Shown here: piece by piece, positions 1 to 8,000 of the stretch
How positions within the stretch are numbered: position 1 is the stretch's first letter
Layout: the number at the start of each line of letters is the position of its first letter
Source of the DNA: CAZADA01 sp964636945
GTDB lineage: Bacteria; Pseudomonadota; Alphaproteobacteria; Caulobacterales; Maricaulaceae
Length of the DNA stretch: 24,706 nucleotides
Assembly (NCBI GenBank): GCA_964636945.1
Contig: CAZWVH010000041.1
Span: 1-24,706, forward strand
Reading direction: 5' to 3'
Notes under the pieces: model-generated
Seen by the model: only the letters and a program-made list of their open reading frames with translations
The model's database searches: none
Told to the model about the DNA's origin: nothing
Translations under genes and position numbers: made by a program

Positions 1-170
1 TTAAATTTCAAGCCGGGTTCATCAGTGCCGTATTCATTGATGGCGTCAACGAACTCGCCAAATTGAAGCACCAGCGCCTGCTGACGTTGATTGACGATGA
101 ACGCCGAGTAGTAAAGCACCACGATGCCAAGGCCCAACACCAGCAGTATGAAGACTTGCAAACCACGCAT
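1..170 (-). CDS. hflC: HflC, N-terminal part (runs off left edge)
   Basis: First 56 codons of HflC, the SPFH-family partner of HflK. In this family the HflK-HflC complex sits in the inner membrane with a large periplasmic domain and modulates the FtsH protease. The visible sequence starts MRGLQVFILLVLGLGIVVLY, a single N-terminal membrane anchor, followed by the typical SPFH opening (residues reading VNQRQQALVLQFGE). The start ATG lies 12 bases after the hflK stop, and an AAGGGG ribosome binding site overlaps that stop, so the two genes are co-transcribed and probably translationally linked. The gene continues beyond base 1 and no stop is visible. The identification rests on the short N-terminus plus the hflK-hflC order, which is conserved across proteobacteria. 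Confidence 0.9.
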   Translation of the reverse strand, partial: MRGLQVFILLVLGLGIVVLYYSAFIVNQRQQALVLQFGEFVDAINEYGTDEPGLKF

Positions 171-182
171 TGTACTGCCCCT

Positions 183-1409
183 TTACTGCCGTGAATTTGA
201 TTGTGTGCGCGAGCGCGTCAATTCATTGACCGAGAGATACGGGATCGGCCCCGATGCTCCCTCGTCCAGAATGATCACATCGCTTCGACCCAGCACTCTC
301 TCGATGGCTTCACGGTGCAACTGGGTGCGCACCACCTCGGGAAATTGTTGGTATTGCTCAAAAATTGACAAGAAACGATCCGCCTCGCCGCGCGCTTCGG
401 CGATCACCGAGGCGCGATAGGCGCGGCCTTCAGCCAAGATGCGTTCGGCCCGACCGCGCGCCTCCGGCACGATGCTGTTGGCGATAGCCGTGGCGTTCTG
501 GATCGCGGTTTCTTTTTCGCTTCGCGCATCTTGCACGTCACGGAACGCCCGCAAGGGACTGATGTTTTGGGTTTGCACCTGACCGTTTTGAGTAATCGGC
601 CGGCCTTGTTCGTTTCGCGCGACCACTTGCACGGGCTGGTCTGGCAAGTTGGGCGTGCTCACAAGAACGTTGACGACACGAATGCCCGCTTCGTACTGAT
701 CCAGCGTTTCTTGGACCACGGTGCGCACCTGGCTCGCAATCGCCGGATCGTTCTGCAACACTGGTTGCAAGCGGGTTTGGCCGACAACTTCGCGCATGGC
801 GCTTTCAGCGACGGATCTGAGTGTGTCCTGAGGATTGTCGATCCTGAAGAGAAACCTCTCCACATCGCCGTCTCGATTTCCCACCTCCCACTGAATGTCA
901 AACTGAAGCTCAACAATGTTTTGATCGCCAGTGAGCATCAAGCTGTCCGAGACCGTTCCACCGATCTCTTCGGTTTGGATGCGTGCGGTTTGAGGCGTTT
1001 CAGCGACTTCGATCGGATAGGGCAGCTTGAAGTGAAAGCCCGCTGGCTGCACGCGGTCCACCTTTCCAAAGCGCAGGACCACGCCCCTTTGGTTGGAATC
1101 CACCACATACCAACCCGAGCCTGGCCAGACGAACCATGCAATGATCGCAATCGCAATGAGCAGGAAAAACGCGCCAAAGCCTCCGCCGCCGCGCCCGCGC
1201 CCGCCGCCCGAACCGCCGCCGAATACGCCGCCGAAGCGGGCTTGCAGCTGGCGCACCAGATCTTCCAGATCGGCTGGCGGTTGGCCACCACCTTGTGGAC
1301 CGCGACCACCGCCGCCCTGACCGCGCGGCTTATCGCCCCATGGGCCCTTATTGCCGCCCTGTCCGCTGCCCCAGGGGCTGCCGCCGTTTGAATTATCGTT
1401 CCAAGGCAT
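183..1409 (-). CDS. hflK: HflK, FtsH protease activity modulator
   Basis: A 408-residue SPFH/prohibitin-family membrane protein, near the usual HflK length. The N-terminus begins MPWNDN and is rich in Gly, Pro and Trp, as in other HflK proteins (about residues 1-78). One membrane segment follows (about 79-98, FGAFFLLIAIAIIAWFVW), then the SPFH domain with the characteristic VVDSNQRGVVLRFGK opening. The C-terminal half is an Ala/Arg/Glu-rich helical region (SEKETAIQNATAIANSIVPE). With HflC it forms a periplasmic assembly around FtsH (family knowledge). I chose the ATG at 1409 because AGGA lies 8 bases upstream of it. The in-frame ATG at 1415 would sit only 2 bases from that site. The gene heads the hflK-hflC pair and is divergent from mrp, with 137 bases between the two starts. 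Confidence 0.95.
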   Translation of the reverse strand: MPWNDNSNGGSPWGSGQGGNKGPWGDKPRGQGGGGRGPQGGGQPPADLEDLVRQLQARFGGVFGGGSGGGRGRGGGGFGAFFLLIAIAIIAWFVWPGSGWYVVDSNQRGVVLRFGKVDRVQPAGFHFKLPYPIEVAETPQTARIQTEEIGGTVSDSLMLTGDQNIVELQFDIQWEVGNRDGDVERFLFRIDNPQDTLRSVAESAMREVVGQTRLQPVLQNDPAIASQVRTVVQETLDQYEAGIRVVNVLVSTPNLPDQPVQVVARNEQGRPITQNGQVQTQNISPLRAFRDVQDARSEKETAIQNATAIANSIVPEARGRAERILAEGRAYRASVIAEARGEADRFLSIFEQYQQFPEVVRTQLHREAIERVLGRSDVIILDEGASGPIPYLSVNELTRSRTQSNSRQ

Positions 1410-1546
1410 GGACATTGTCCTACGCTAAAATTGGCTAGAAGAGACGTGAAACGCGGTGAAGCGCTTGCGCGCTGCGCCGGACGCTATGATCTAGATGTGA
1501 AGTCTGTTCCCCCCAGATCAACTACATCTGTGTAACCATTCGATTA

Positions 1547-2749
1547 ATGATGCCAACGCCCGATCTCAACACCATACGCGCAGCGCTCAGCACCATCACT
1601 GATCCTTACACTAAGGAAGATGTCCTTACAGCGGGCAGAATCCAAGGGCTCACACTGAAAAATGGTCATGTGGGATTCATAATTGAAGCCGCGCCCGACG
1701 CGGTGGCGGCGTTTGAGCCGGTGCGCCAAGCTGCAGAAAGTGCAGTGCGCGCTGTTCCTGGCGTCCAACAGGTCACTGCAGTTCTGACCGCGCACGGGGC
1801 TGGTCCGAGCGCGGCGCACACCCCAGCCCAGAGCGCTGACACTGTTGATCGCCGACAACACGCCTTGCGCCGACCGGGGCGCGCACGGTTATCACCCGAG
1901 GCGCAAAGGCGGGGCGCCGCAAGTCCTTCGCCAGCGCGTTCGCGCTTGGAGCTGCCAGGCGTCGAACACATTATCGCCGTAGCCAGCGGCAAGGGCGGGG
2001 TGGGCAAATCCACTGTGGCGGCCAATCTGGCGTGTGCGATGGCCCGCGCCGGCCGCCGCGTGGGGTTGGTGGACGCCGACGTCTATGGCCCGTCGGTCCC
2101 TATGCTGATGGGGCTTACAGGCGCTGATCCACGGATAGGCGAGGACAAACGCCTCGTTCCGCCAGAGGCCCATGGTGTCAAAGTCATGTCCATGGGCTTT
2201 ATGGTGGATGAGGACGCCGCCATGATTTGGCGCGGGCCCATTGTCATGAGCGCGATCACGCAAATGCTCAATGACACCAATTGGGGTGACCTTGACGTGC
2301 TGGTGGTGGATTTGCCGCCCGGCACCGGGGATGCACAGCTCACGCTGGTCCAACGCGTGGCGCTGTCGGGCGCAGTGATCGTCTCCACGCCGCAAAAAAT
2401 CGCCTTGGCCGATGTGCGGCGTGGCGTGGAAATGTTCAGAAGTACGGAAATTCCGATCCTTGGCGTCATTGAGAACATGTCAGCCTATACAGACCCAACC
2501 GCTGGCATTCGCCTAGCGCCCTTCGGCGAGGGCGGAGCGCGCCAGGCCGCTGTAGCCATGGACGCGCCGTATTTGGGGGCTCTGCCTCTCGACCCAATGC
2601 TCACAATGGCGAGCGACAAAGGCGAACCGCCCGCCGCGATGGCCCCCGATTCCCCGATTGGCGCAGCCTTTACACAGCTTTCTGAACACATTCTTGACGC
2701 ACTTTGTGCGTCAGAGGATCGCCAAGCGCCGCGAATTGTCTTTGAATGA
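1547..2749 (+). CDS. mrp: Mrp/NBP35-family P-loop ATPase, Fe-S cluster carrier (ApbC-like)
   Basis: A 400-residue protein with the two-domain Mrp layout. The N-terminus (about 5-85) is a MIP18/DUF59 domain (TITDPYTKEDVLTAGRIQGL). A low-complexity Pro/Ala/Arg linker (about 87-135) follows, then a MinD/ParA-like ATPase domain. The deviant Walker A GKGGVGKST is at 148-156, followed by DADVYGPSVP and DLPPGTGD. Family members bind and transfer Fe-S clusters in the cytoplasm. Oddly, the segment after IENMS, where most Mrp proteins have a CxxC pair, reads AYTDPTAGIRLAPFGEGG. Only two cysteines exist in the whole protein (NLACA and DALCAS), and neither is in that loop. The start is an ATGATG doublet with no clear Shine-Dalgarno upstream; either ATG is possible. 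It is followed by an unrecognised gene on the same strand. Confidence 0.95.
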   Translation: MMPTPDLNTIRAALSTITDPYTKEDVLTAGRIQGLTLKNGHVGFIIEAAPDAVAAFEPVRQAAESAVRAVPGVQQVTAVLTAHGAGPSAAHTPAQSADTVDRRQHALRRPGRARLSPEAQRRGAASPSPARSRLELPGVEHIIAVASGKGGVGKSTVAANLACAMARAGRRVGLVDADVYGPSVPMLMGLTGADPRIGEDKRLVPPEAHGVKVMSMGFMVDEDAAMIWRGPIVMSAITQMLNDTNWGDLDVLVVDLPPGTGDAQLTLVQRVALSGAVIVSTPQKIALADVRRGVEMFRSTEIPILGVIENMSAYTDPTAGIRLAPFGEGGARQAAVAMDAPYLGALPLDPMLTMASDKGEPPAAMAPDSPIGAAFTQLSEHILDALCASEDRQAPRIVFE

Positions 2750-2773
2750 GACAATGTGCATGAGGAGCTGATC

Positions 2774-3604
2774 GTGACAAAGCAGCCAGGCCAAATCTGG
2801 CCCATGGACCGGCAGGGCCGCGCGAAAAACGCCGCAGGGCGCTCATATGTCCGTCCCGCGGCGCGTCGAGCGGCTGGAGCCATTGCCGACGCCTTCGTTG
2901 ATCGATTGGGCGATGATCTCCACAGCGTGTATCTGACGGGCCCTGCGGCGCGTGGGCGCGAGGGCCCGCTGCGTGTGTTTGGGGTGCTGCGCCTCACAGC
3001 AGAGCCGGGCAGCACCGTTTGGCTGGCGCCCATCGCTGGGGCCGTCCGCGCCCGTTGGCCCAAGGCAGGCATGCCCGAATTATCACTCTATCCTTGGCGG
3101 GACGTCTTTCCCGTGGACGATACGTTTTCGCTGCCGCGGTTTCGGCTTGGCGTGAACTCAATTTGTATTGCGGGCCGCAATTTGGCGTCTTCAGTGGCGC
3201 CACAGCCGCCTTCGATCGCGGCAGCCAATGCGTGGATCATTTCGGTCACCGATCGTGTGTCCGAAGCCGCGAGCCGTATGTCGTTGGCGGCGTCGGAAAC
3301 CGACCTCTCCCACGAGGCGGAGGCGTTGAGCCGCTTTTTGCTTGAAGCCGGCTTTGCACTCGTGATGGCCCATGAGGGCGTCTACACCGAAGATCTCGAT
3401 GTGCAGCGCGACCTATTCTCGCTCAATTACCCCGAACGCGCCGACGACGCGGCGCGCGCCCATCGCTTTGCTGTCGATCCCAGTTCGGCCACAGCCAACG
3501 ACGTGTTTCAGCTGATCGACGGTTTTGGACGCTGGATGAACGTGGCGGCCAAACAATGGCTGGATGCGCACAATCCCTCGCGCCTGCCGGCCTTGGCGGG
3601 ATGA
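2774..3604 (+). CDS. Hypothetical protein with degenerate nucleotidyltransferase-like segment
   Basis: A 276-residue soluble protein I do not recognise by name. The GTG at 2774 is chosen because GAGGAG lies 6 bases upstream. An earlier in-frame GTG at 2756 lacks such a site. Residues about 46-74 (GDDLHSVYLTGPAARG, then a hydrophobic strand VFGVLRL) resemble the opening of a minimal nucleotidyltransferase domain, where a GS/ARG motif precedes the metal-binding Asp pair. Here the Asp positions hold non-acidic residues, so catalysis looks unlikely. The C-terminal half (about 160-276) is predominantly helical, with HEAEALSRFLLEAGFALV. No signal peptide or membrane segment is visible. It starts 24 bases after the mrp stop and is probably co-transcribed with mrp. 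Its stop lies 9 bases from the convergent folA stop. The fold assignment is by eye and weak; that the gene is real is much more certain. Confidence 0.75.
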   Translation: MTKQPGQIWPMDRQGRAKNAAGRSYVRPAARRAAGAIADAFVDRLGDDLHSVYLTGPAARGREGPLRVFGVLRLTAEPGSTVWLAPIAGAVRARWPKAGMPELSLYPWRDVFPVDDTFSLPRFRLGVNSICIAGRNLASSVAPQPPSIAAANAWIISVTDRVSEAASRMSLAASETDLSHEAEALSRFLLEAGFALVMAHEGVYTEDLDVQRDLFSLNYPERADDAARAHRFAVDPSSATANDVFQLIDGFGRWMNVAAKQWLDAHNPSRLPALAG

Positions 3605-3613
3605 GCGGCGGAT

Positions 3614-4135
3614 CTACCGCGCGATGCGCTCTAATGTCCGCACTGTAAAAGCAAAGTCGTCCTTGGGACCGGCGTCGTGGTGTTCGCGATCGATTTCGCG
3701 CCAATCGGCGTCGTCCAATTCGGGAAAATGGGCGTCACCATCCAATTCAACGTTCACCTCGGTGAGATAAATCCGCTGAACCTGAGGCAGCGCCAAACGA
3801 TAGAGCTCACCGCCACCTATGATCATGACCTCGTCCACACCGCGCTCTCGCGCCAAATCCTGGCCGCGCTCAATCAGGGAGTCGAGGCTGTGTCGCACCT
3901 CGGCCCCATCGGAAGCAAAGTTGGCATCGCGAGTGAGCACCAGATGCGGACGCCCCGGCAACACGCCCGGCAAACTTTGCCAAGTCTTGCGTCCCATCAG
4001 CAGGGGCTTGTTCATGGTGATACGTTTGAACGCCTTGAGATCACTGGACAATCGCCAGGGCAAGCCGCCCTCGCGCCCGATCACCCCATTGCGGGCGCGC
4101 GCGGCGATCATGGCGAGACGGGGTTGATCACTCAT
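3614..4135 (-). CDS. folA: Dihydrofolate reductase
   Basis: A 173-residue type I dihydrofolate reductase, which reduces dihydrofolate to tetrahydrofolate with NADPH in the cytoplasm. Recognisable family landmarks run in order: MIAARARNGVIGREGGLPW (substrate and cofactor loop), the SSDLKAFKRIT helix with the active-site acid at Asp32, LLMGRKTWQSLP (NADPH-binding), and VDEVMIIGGGELY (the second nucleotide-binding motif), then YLTEV and DAHFP. The ATG at 4135 gives the start; a TTG one codon upstream is also open. The gene begins 12 bases after the folD stop, so folD-folA is an operon. The more common thyA-folA linkage is absent here, since thyA is about 20 kb away. It converges on the unknown gene ending at 3604. 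Confidence 0.96.
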   Translation of the reverse strand: MSDQPRLAMIAARARNGVIGREGGLPWRLSSDLKAFKRITMNKPLLMGRKTWQSLPGVLPGRPHLVLTRDANFASDGAEVRHSLDSLIERGQDLARERGVDEVMIIGGGELYRLALPQVQRIYLTEVNVELDGDAHFPELDDADWREIDREHHDAGPKDDFAFTVRTLERIAR

Positions 4136-4147
4136 CAACGCGCCGAC

Positions 4148-5041
4148 CTAAGACGTTAGCGCAGGCGTGCGCTGCGCCCGCATTTGCGCCGCCAGCACCG
4201 TATTCGCCAAAAGATGGGCAATGGTCATGGGGCCCACTCCGCCAGGCACGGGCGTGATGGCGCCCGCCACCTCTTGAGCCGCCTCAAAGGCCACATCCCC
4301 CACCAGACGTGCGCCGCCGTCTGGTGACGCCACCCGATTAATGCCGACATCAATCACGCATGCGCCCGGCTTTATCCAGTCCGGTTGGATCATGTGCGCT
4401 CGGCCCACGGCGGCGACCAATATATCCGCGCCACGACACACTTCAGGCAGATTGCGCGTGCGCGAATGGGCGGTTGTCACCGTGCAGTTCTCAGCCAAAA
4501 ACAGCTGGGCCGCCGGCTTGCCGACCAGGATTGAGCGCCCCACCACCACAACATGCGCGCCCGACAAATCGTCCCCGAGGGCGTGCTTGGCCAAGGTCAC
4601 ACAGCCCAACGGCGTGCATGGGCGCAGGCCGGGCCGGCCCAGGGCGAGCCGCCCCTGACTGATTTCGGTGAGGCCATCCACATCCTTATCAGGATCAATG
4701 CGCGCGATGACTGGCGCGGCGTCCAAATGGCCGGGCAAAGGCAATTGCACCAGAATCCCGTCAATGTCGGGGTCGGCGCTGTGACGCGCGACATGATCAT
4801 TCAGTTCCGCCTGACTGACGGCCGCGTCCAGCCGGTCAAGCGTGGCGTCGATTGCGGCTTTTTCCGCCGCACGGGCCTTGTTGCGCACATACACCTGACT
4901 GGCGGGATCCTCGCCCACGAGGGTCACGGCCAGGCGGGGACGTCGGCGGTGTTGGCGGACGAAAGCGTCCGCGTCGTTTTTGACCCGCTCGCGCAGCTGC
5001 GCCGCCACGGCTTTGCCGTCAATGAGTGTGGCGTGAGACAT
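4148..5041 (-). CDS. folD: Bifunctional methylenetetrahydrofolate dehydrogenase/cyclohydrolase
   Basis: A 297-residue FolD, a typical length. It interconverts 5,10-methylene-, methenyl- and 10-formyl-tetrahydrofolate in the cytosol using NADP. Visible motifs are SQVYVRNKARA with catalytic Tyr51 and Lys55, DGILVQLPLPGHLD (substrate binding), DVDGLTE, PCTPLGC, the dinucleotide-binding VVVGRSILVGKPAAQLF, and the C-terminal family signature PVPGGVGPMTIAHLLANT. It is the first gene of a folD-folA pair. The genes supply one-carbon units and regenerate tetrahydrofolate after thymidylate synthesis. The upstream region, between this start and the terminator at 5091, is only about 50 bases, so any promoter must lie there. 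Confidence 0.97.
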   Translation of the reverse strand: MSHATLIDGKAVAAQLRERVKNDADAFVRQHRRRPRLAVTLVGEDPASQVYVRNKARAAEKAAIDATLDRLDAAVSQAELNDHVARHSADPDIDGILVQLPLPGHLDAAPVIARIDPDKDVDGLTEISQGRLALGRPGLRPCTPLGCVTLAKHALGDDLSGAHVVVVGRSILVGKPAAQLFLAENCTVTTAHSRTRNLPEVCRGADILVAAVGRAHMIQPDWIKPGACVIDVGINRVASPDGGARLVGDVAFEAAQEVAGAITPVPGGVGPMTIAHLLANTVLAAQMRAQRTPALTS

Positions 5042-5090
5042 GAGCGCCAGCCTCCATAACTGGTGAACACTGACTAACCCGGTTCGGCCG

Positions 5091-5138
5091 AAAACAAAAA
5101 CGCCGCCCCAAGCGCCAGATCAGCGCTGGAGACGGCGT
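5091..5138 (-). terminator. Intrinsic terminator of the TonB-system operon
   Basis: On the minus strand ACGCCG (5138-5133) pairs with CGGCGT (5105-5100). An inner AGCGC/GCGCT stem closes a loop around TGATCTG. The hairpin runs straight into TTTTTGTTTT (5100-5091). It sits just after the stop of the TPR gene at 5158 and before folD, so it separates the TonB operon from the folate operon. Confidence 0.85.
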
Positions 5139-5157
5139 CGCCATGCTTGACTTTGCG

Positions 5158-6765
5158 TTATCCTGCGTCGGTTTCGGACTCCTCGTCCTCTTCATTGGCC
5201 ACAGATTGGTCGGCGGCGCTGCTCTCATCGTCCGCCTCACCACTTTGAAGCGCCCTCAAGCGATCGTAGTTGGCCTCAAAGTAAGCTTGCGGATTGCGCA
5301 GCAAATCCCGACAATCGACACCCTGGAGCACCGGATTAACCTCGCCCATTTCGACGCCGCGCTCGATATAGGTCTGCAAAACGGTCTTGTCGATCCGCGC
5401 GCACGCCACGCGGCGTTCTTCTTCCCAAACACGACGTTCGAAGGCTTTGCGATTTTCGATTTGCTGCAGCTCCGCCTTAATGAAGTCGATCCATTGCTGA
5501 GCGTCTCGACGCACCGGATCATAATTCTTGGCGTCTTCGTAAATCTCAATCGCTTCCTCGCGGCGACCTTGTTCGTAGACCACGGCTGCAAGAAGATTGC
5601 GGGCGGCGCCTGGCTTATCCAAATTGCCCTGATCAATCGCCTGCTCAAAAGCCTGTTCGGCTTCTTCCAATCGAGCCTCGGCGTAAAACGCCTCACCCAA
5701 CTCTTTGAACCGCTCGCCATTGTTGGTGCGACGGGCCGCTTCGCGCAGTGGGGCCACAGCTTTGTCGAACTCGCGCGACTGACGATAAAAGCGCGCGAGA
5801 CGCTCATAGTTCTCCAAGTTTCGCTCCACCCGGCCGCGATTCATCTCGCGCTCCAGGATTTGCGCGCCGCGGTAGGGCACGTCGAGATAGCTGTAATAGT
5901 CGACAATCCGAAGGATTTCGCTCTCAGTGGTGAGCATGCCGTTGAGATACATGATCTTGTTGATCTCAAACGCGCGATCTTCTTGGCCGCCTTGGGCGTA
6001 GAGTGCGGCGATGGACAGCCACACCGGCTTCTCCTTGGGAAACAGCACCACCATTTCTTGCAGGATCTGCGCCCGCTCGCGCGGCATATTCAATTCAGTG
6101 TAAAGATAATTGAGCGTGTCATACACCCGCTTGGTGAGCGTGCGGTCAGACCGATCCATTTTGTCATAGGCAAAACGCGCATGGCGCAAAGCGTCGCGCA
6201 ATTGCTCAAGCTCGGCATACGCCGCCACGAGATTCAAGTGGATCGCCGTGCTGCCTTCACCGCCAGCCGCGAGCCACTCTTCCAACTTGCGCACTGCGGT
6301 ACGATAGTCTTCCTGCAAGAAGTAGAGCTGCCCCACATTGTACATGAGGCTCAGGCGCTCCGACTGGCGCCACTCGCCTTCGTTTAAGGCGCGCTCCCAG
6401 TCAGAAATGGCCGCGGGCACGCGCTCCATTTGGTAGTTCACATTACCGCGCAATTGCAGCAGCACACCGGTTTCATAAGGCGACAGGCCGCGAAGCCCGA
6501 GGGCTTCGTCCAGAAATTGGAGCCCTTTGGGAAGATTTTCTTCCTCATTGATCGCCGTGATCGCCTCGTTTAACGGCTCGCCCACATTCGGGCTGATGGT
6601 GCGGTCATCATCGCGCTCTTCTTCTTCATTGTCGCGATTGCGTTGAGCGTGGGCCGGCACACTGGCCACCGCGACGGCGGTCATCAGCACCAAAGCCAGG
6701 CTCGCCATGCGCGCTAGGCGAAAGTCGGCCAAAACGCGCAGGAATTTTACTATTTCCGAAGTCAT
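5158..6765 (-). CDS. Periplasmic tetratricopeptide-repeat protein of the TonB system
   Basis: A 535-residue exported protein and last gene of the TonB operon. A long N-terminal segment with a hydrophobic stretch (MASLALVLMTAVAVASVPAH) ending in AHA is a signal peptide. A charged linker rich in Glu/Asp/Arg follows. The rest is helical repeats of TPR type, for example LQLRGNVNYQMERVPAAISD, YNVGQLYFLQEDYRTAVRKL, LGEAFYAEARLEEAEQAFEQ and VVYEQGRREEAIEIYEDAKN. The last 25 or so residues are strongly acidic. TPR proteins accompany TonB2/TtpC-type operons in other proteobacteria, probably as periplasmic scaffolds; the exact partner here is unknown. I chose the ATG at 6765 because AAGG lies 8 bases upstream; a GTG three codons earlier has no such site. 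tonB ends 24 bases before it, and a strong terminator follows. Confidence 0.88.
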   Translation of the reverse strand: MTSEIVKFLRVLADFRLARMASLALVLMTAVAVASVPAHAQRNRDNEEEERDDDRTISPNVGEPLNEAITAINEEENLPKGLQFLDEALGLRGLSPYETGVLLQLRGNVNYQMERVPAAISDWERALNEGEWRQSERLSLMYNVGQLYFLQEDYRTAVRKLEEWLAAGGEGSTAIHLNLVAAYAELEQLRDALRHARFAYDKMDRSDRTLTKRVYDTLNYLYTELNMPRERAQILQEMVVLFPKEKPVWLSIAALYAQGGQEDRAFEINKIMYLNGMLTTESEILRIVDYYSYLDVPYRGAQILEREMNRGRVERNLENYERLARFYRQSREFDKAVAPLREAARRTNNGERFKELGEAFYAEARLEEAEQAFEQAIDQGNLDKPGAARNLLAAVVYEQGRREEAIEIYEDAKNYDPVRRDAQQWIDFIKAELQQIENRKAFERRVWEEERRVACARIDKTVLQTYIERGVEMGEVNPVLQGVDCRDLLRNPQAYFEANYDRLRALQSGEADDESSAADQSVANEEDEESETDAG

Positions 6766-6789
6766 TGTCTTCACCTTGCGTCCAGCCTG

Positions 6790-7407
6790 TTAGTCAGCCA
6801 ATTCGAAATCAACGGTGACGAGCAAGTTGTAGCGAATCACTTGCTCACCTGATTCAACCGCTGGCTGATACTTCCATTTCAACGCATCGCGTTCCACTTG
6901 CCGTGTGAACACAGACGAAGAACATTCCGCGCGCGGGTTGGTGACCGAGCCGTCGGGAAGAACGTCCACGCGCACTTGGCAGGACCCCTCCGTACCCCGT
7001 TCAGCGGCCCGCTGCGGGTAGTTCACGGGACGGAAAATCGGCTGCTCATCGCGGTCGGCCACGACAAAATCGAAGTTTTGACCACCCACATCATCGGGAT
7101 TGATGTCGGGCAAGCGGCCCAGGACTGAAGCGAGGCCTTCGGCTGGCTTTTCCGCTTTTTGGGTTTCAATCCGCGGTGGCGGAGGCGGCGTGCGCACGTC
7201 TTCCGGTTCATCGGGACGGTTATCGCGGCGTTTCAGCTCGGTGTCTTCCTTTTGCGAGGCAAATTGGAGATCAACGCGCTGCTGATCCTCGTCCAACTCC
7301 AAACGCTCTGCGAGCACCAAGATTTGCATGAACGCGAACAACAAAAATGTGACCCCGGCAGCCAGCACCATGCCGATGCCAAGGCGCACAAAGAGATTTT
7401 GAGGCAT
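6790..7407 (-). CDS. tonB: TonB-family energy transducer
   Basis: A 205-residue TonB protein that spans the periplasm and transmits energy from ExbB/ExbD to outer-membrane receptors. The N-terminal anchor is at about 8-32 (GIGMVLAAGVTFLLFAFMQI). A charged linker contains only a short PPPPP run (about residue 74) instead of the long Pro-rich stretch of E. coli TonB, so this resembles the shorter TonB2 type. The C-terminal domain (about 125-205) has NYPQRAAERGTEGSCQVRVD, DGSV and the RQVERDALKWKYQPAVE motif. The start is the ATG at 7407, with GGAG 7 bases upstream; an in-frame upstream ATG at 7455 has no comparable site. A gap of 140 bases separates it from the preceding exbD, the largest in the operon, and the gap holds two hairpins. 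Confidence 0.93.
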   Translation of the reverse strand: MPQNLFVRLGIGMVLAAGVTFLLFAFMQILVLAERLELDEDQQRVDLQFASQKEDTELKRRDNRPDEPEDVRTPPPPPRIETQKAEKPAEGLASVLGRLPDINPDDVGGQNFDFVVADRDEQPIFRPVNYPQRAAERGTEGSCQVRVDVLPDGSVTNPRAECSSSVFTRQVERDALKWKYQPAVESGEQVIRYNLLVTVDFELAD

Positions 7408-7435
7408 GATTTTGCTCCACTTTTGAGGGCGCAGG

Positions 7436-7514
7436 GCGCGCTCAGCGCGCATCATCTCCGCCCAATCTCTCCACTTGCCACCAGGTTAACACACCGTCGG
7501 GCAGTTGGCGACGG
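7436..7514 (-). promoter_or_regulatory. Two stem-loops in the exbD-tonB gap
   Basis: The 140-base gap between exbD (stop 7548) and tonB (start 7407) contains two perfect inverted repeats. GCGCGC-TCA-GCGCGC lies at 7436-7450 (plus-strand reading). A six-base stem CCGTCG/CGACGG with a nine-base loop lies at 7494-7514. Neither is followed by a T-run, so they are not obvious terminators. Processing sites or differential-expression elements are possible. All other gaps in this operon are 15-39 bases. Confidence 0.35.
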
Positions 7515-7547
7515 CCATGCTGACCGCCGCCTCTGCATTGGCGAGCG

Positions 7548-7961
7548 CTAAACTCGACCTTCACGCGTGGATACGTATTGCGTCTCCACACCCGCATCGC
7601 GCAGCGCTTCCATCACTTCATACACAATGGAAAACTTGGCGTCGTCATCGCCTTGAACGATGGCTTCCGCTTTTGGGTTTTCCGCCTGCAACGCCTGGAC
7701 TTCAGTGCGCAAGTCTTTGCGCGCAACAAGTTTTTTGTTGATCCAAACCTCGTCTTCTGAATTCACGGCCACCAGAATCGTGGGACGCAAATCTTCCTGG
7801 AAGATATCCACTTCAGGACGAGTGACCTCAACGCCAGGTTCTTTGACGAACACCGCGGTCACAATGAAGAAGATCAACAGGATGAACACCACGTCCAGCA
7901 TGGGCGTCATGTTCAGTTCGACCTCTTCATCGTCTTCAGCAGGGCCGGCACGTCGCGCCAT
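7548..7961 (-). CDS. exbD: ExbD/TolR-family protein, second copy
   Basis: A 137-residue ExbD, which with ExbB forms the proton channel that energises TonB. The N-terminal tail is acidic (PAEDDEEVELN). The single membrane helix reads NMTPMLDVVFILLIFFIVTA and carries the conserved proton-handling Asp at residue 23. A periplasmic domain follows with PTILVAVNSEDEVWINKK and ALRDAGVETQYVSTREG. It is the fifth gene of the operon, 39 bases after the other exbD. Its periplasmic domain differs clearly from that of the neighbour (for example VTRPEVDIFQEDL against IGPPQPEDENPPES), so the two are not a recent duplication. Confidence 0.95.
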   Translation of the reverse strand: MARRAGPAEDDEEVELNMTPMLDVVFILLIFFIVTAVFVKEPGVEVTRPEVDIFQEDLRPTILVAVNSEDEVWINKKLVARKDLRTEVQALQAENPKAEAIVQGDDDAKFSIVYEVMEALRDAGVETQYVSTREGRV

Positions 7962-8000
7962 TGCTTTTCTCCTTACACTCCGCCTTCGACGCGCGCCTCG

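Noticed and set aside
531..1391. Plus-strand open frame of 286 codons opposite hflK
   Set aside because: HflK is unmistakable on the minus strand. The antisense frame is low-complexity Ala/Arg at its end, a mirror of the Gly-rich HflK N-terminus.
1180..1400. Repetitive GC-rich tract as a repeat element
   Set aside because: It encodes the Gly/Pro-rich N-terminus normal for HflK.
5143..6387. Long open frame (414 codons) on the plus strand opposite the TPR gene
   Set aside because: It is a shadow of the minus-strand TPR gene, which has a signal peptide, repeats, a ribosome site and operon context. The plus-strand product has no recognisable motifs.
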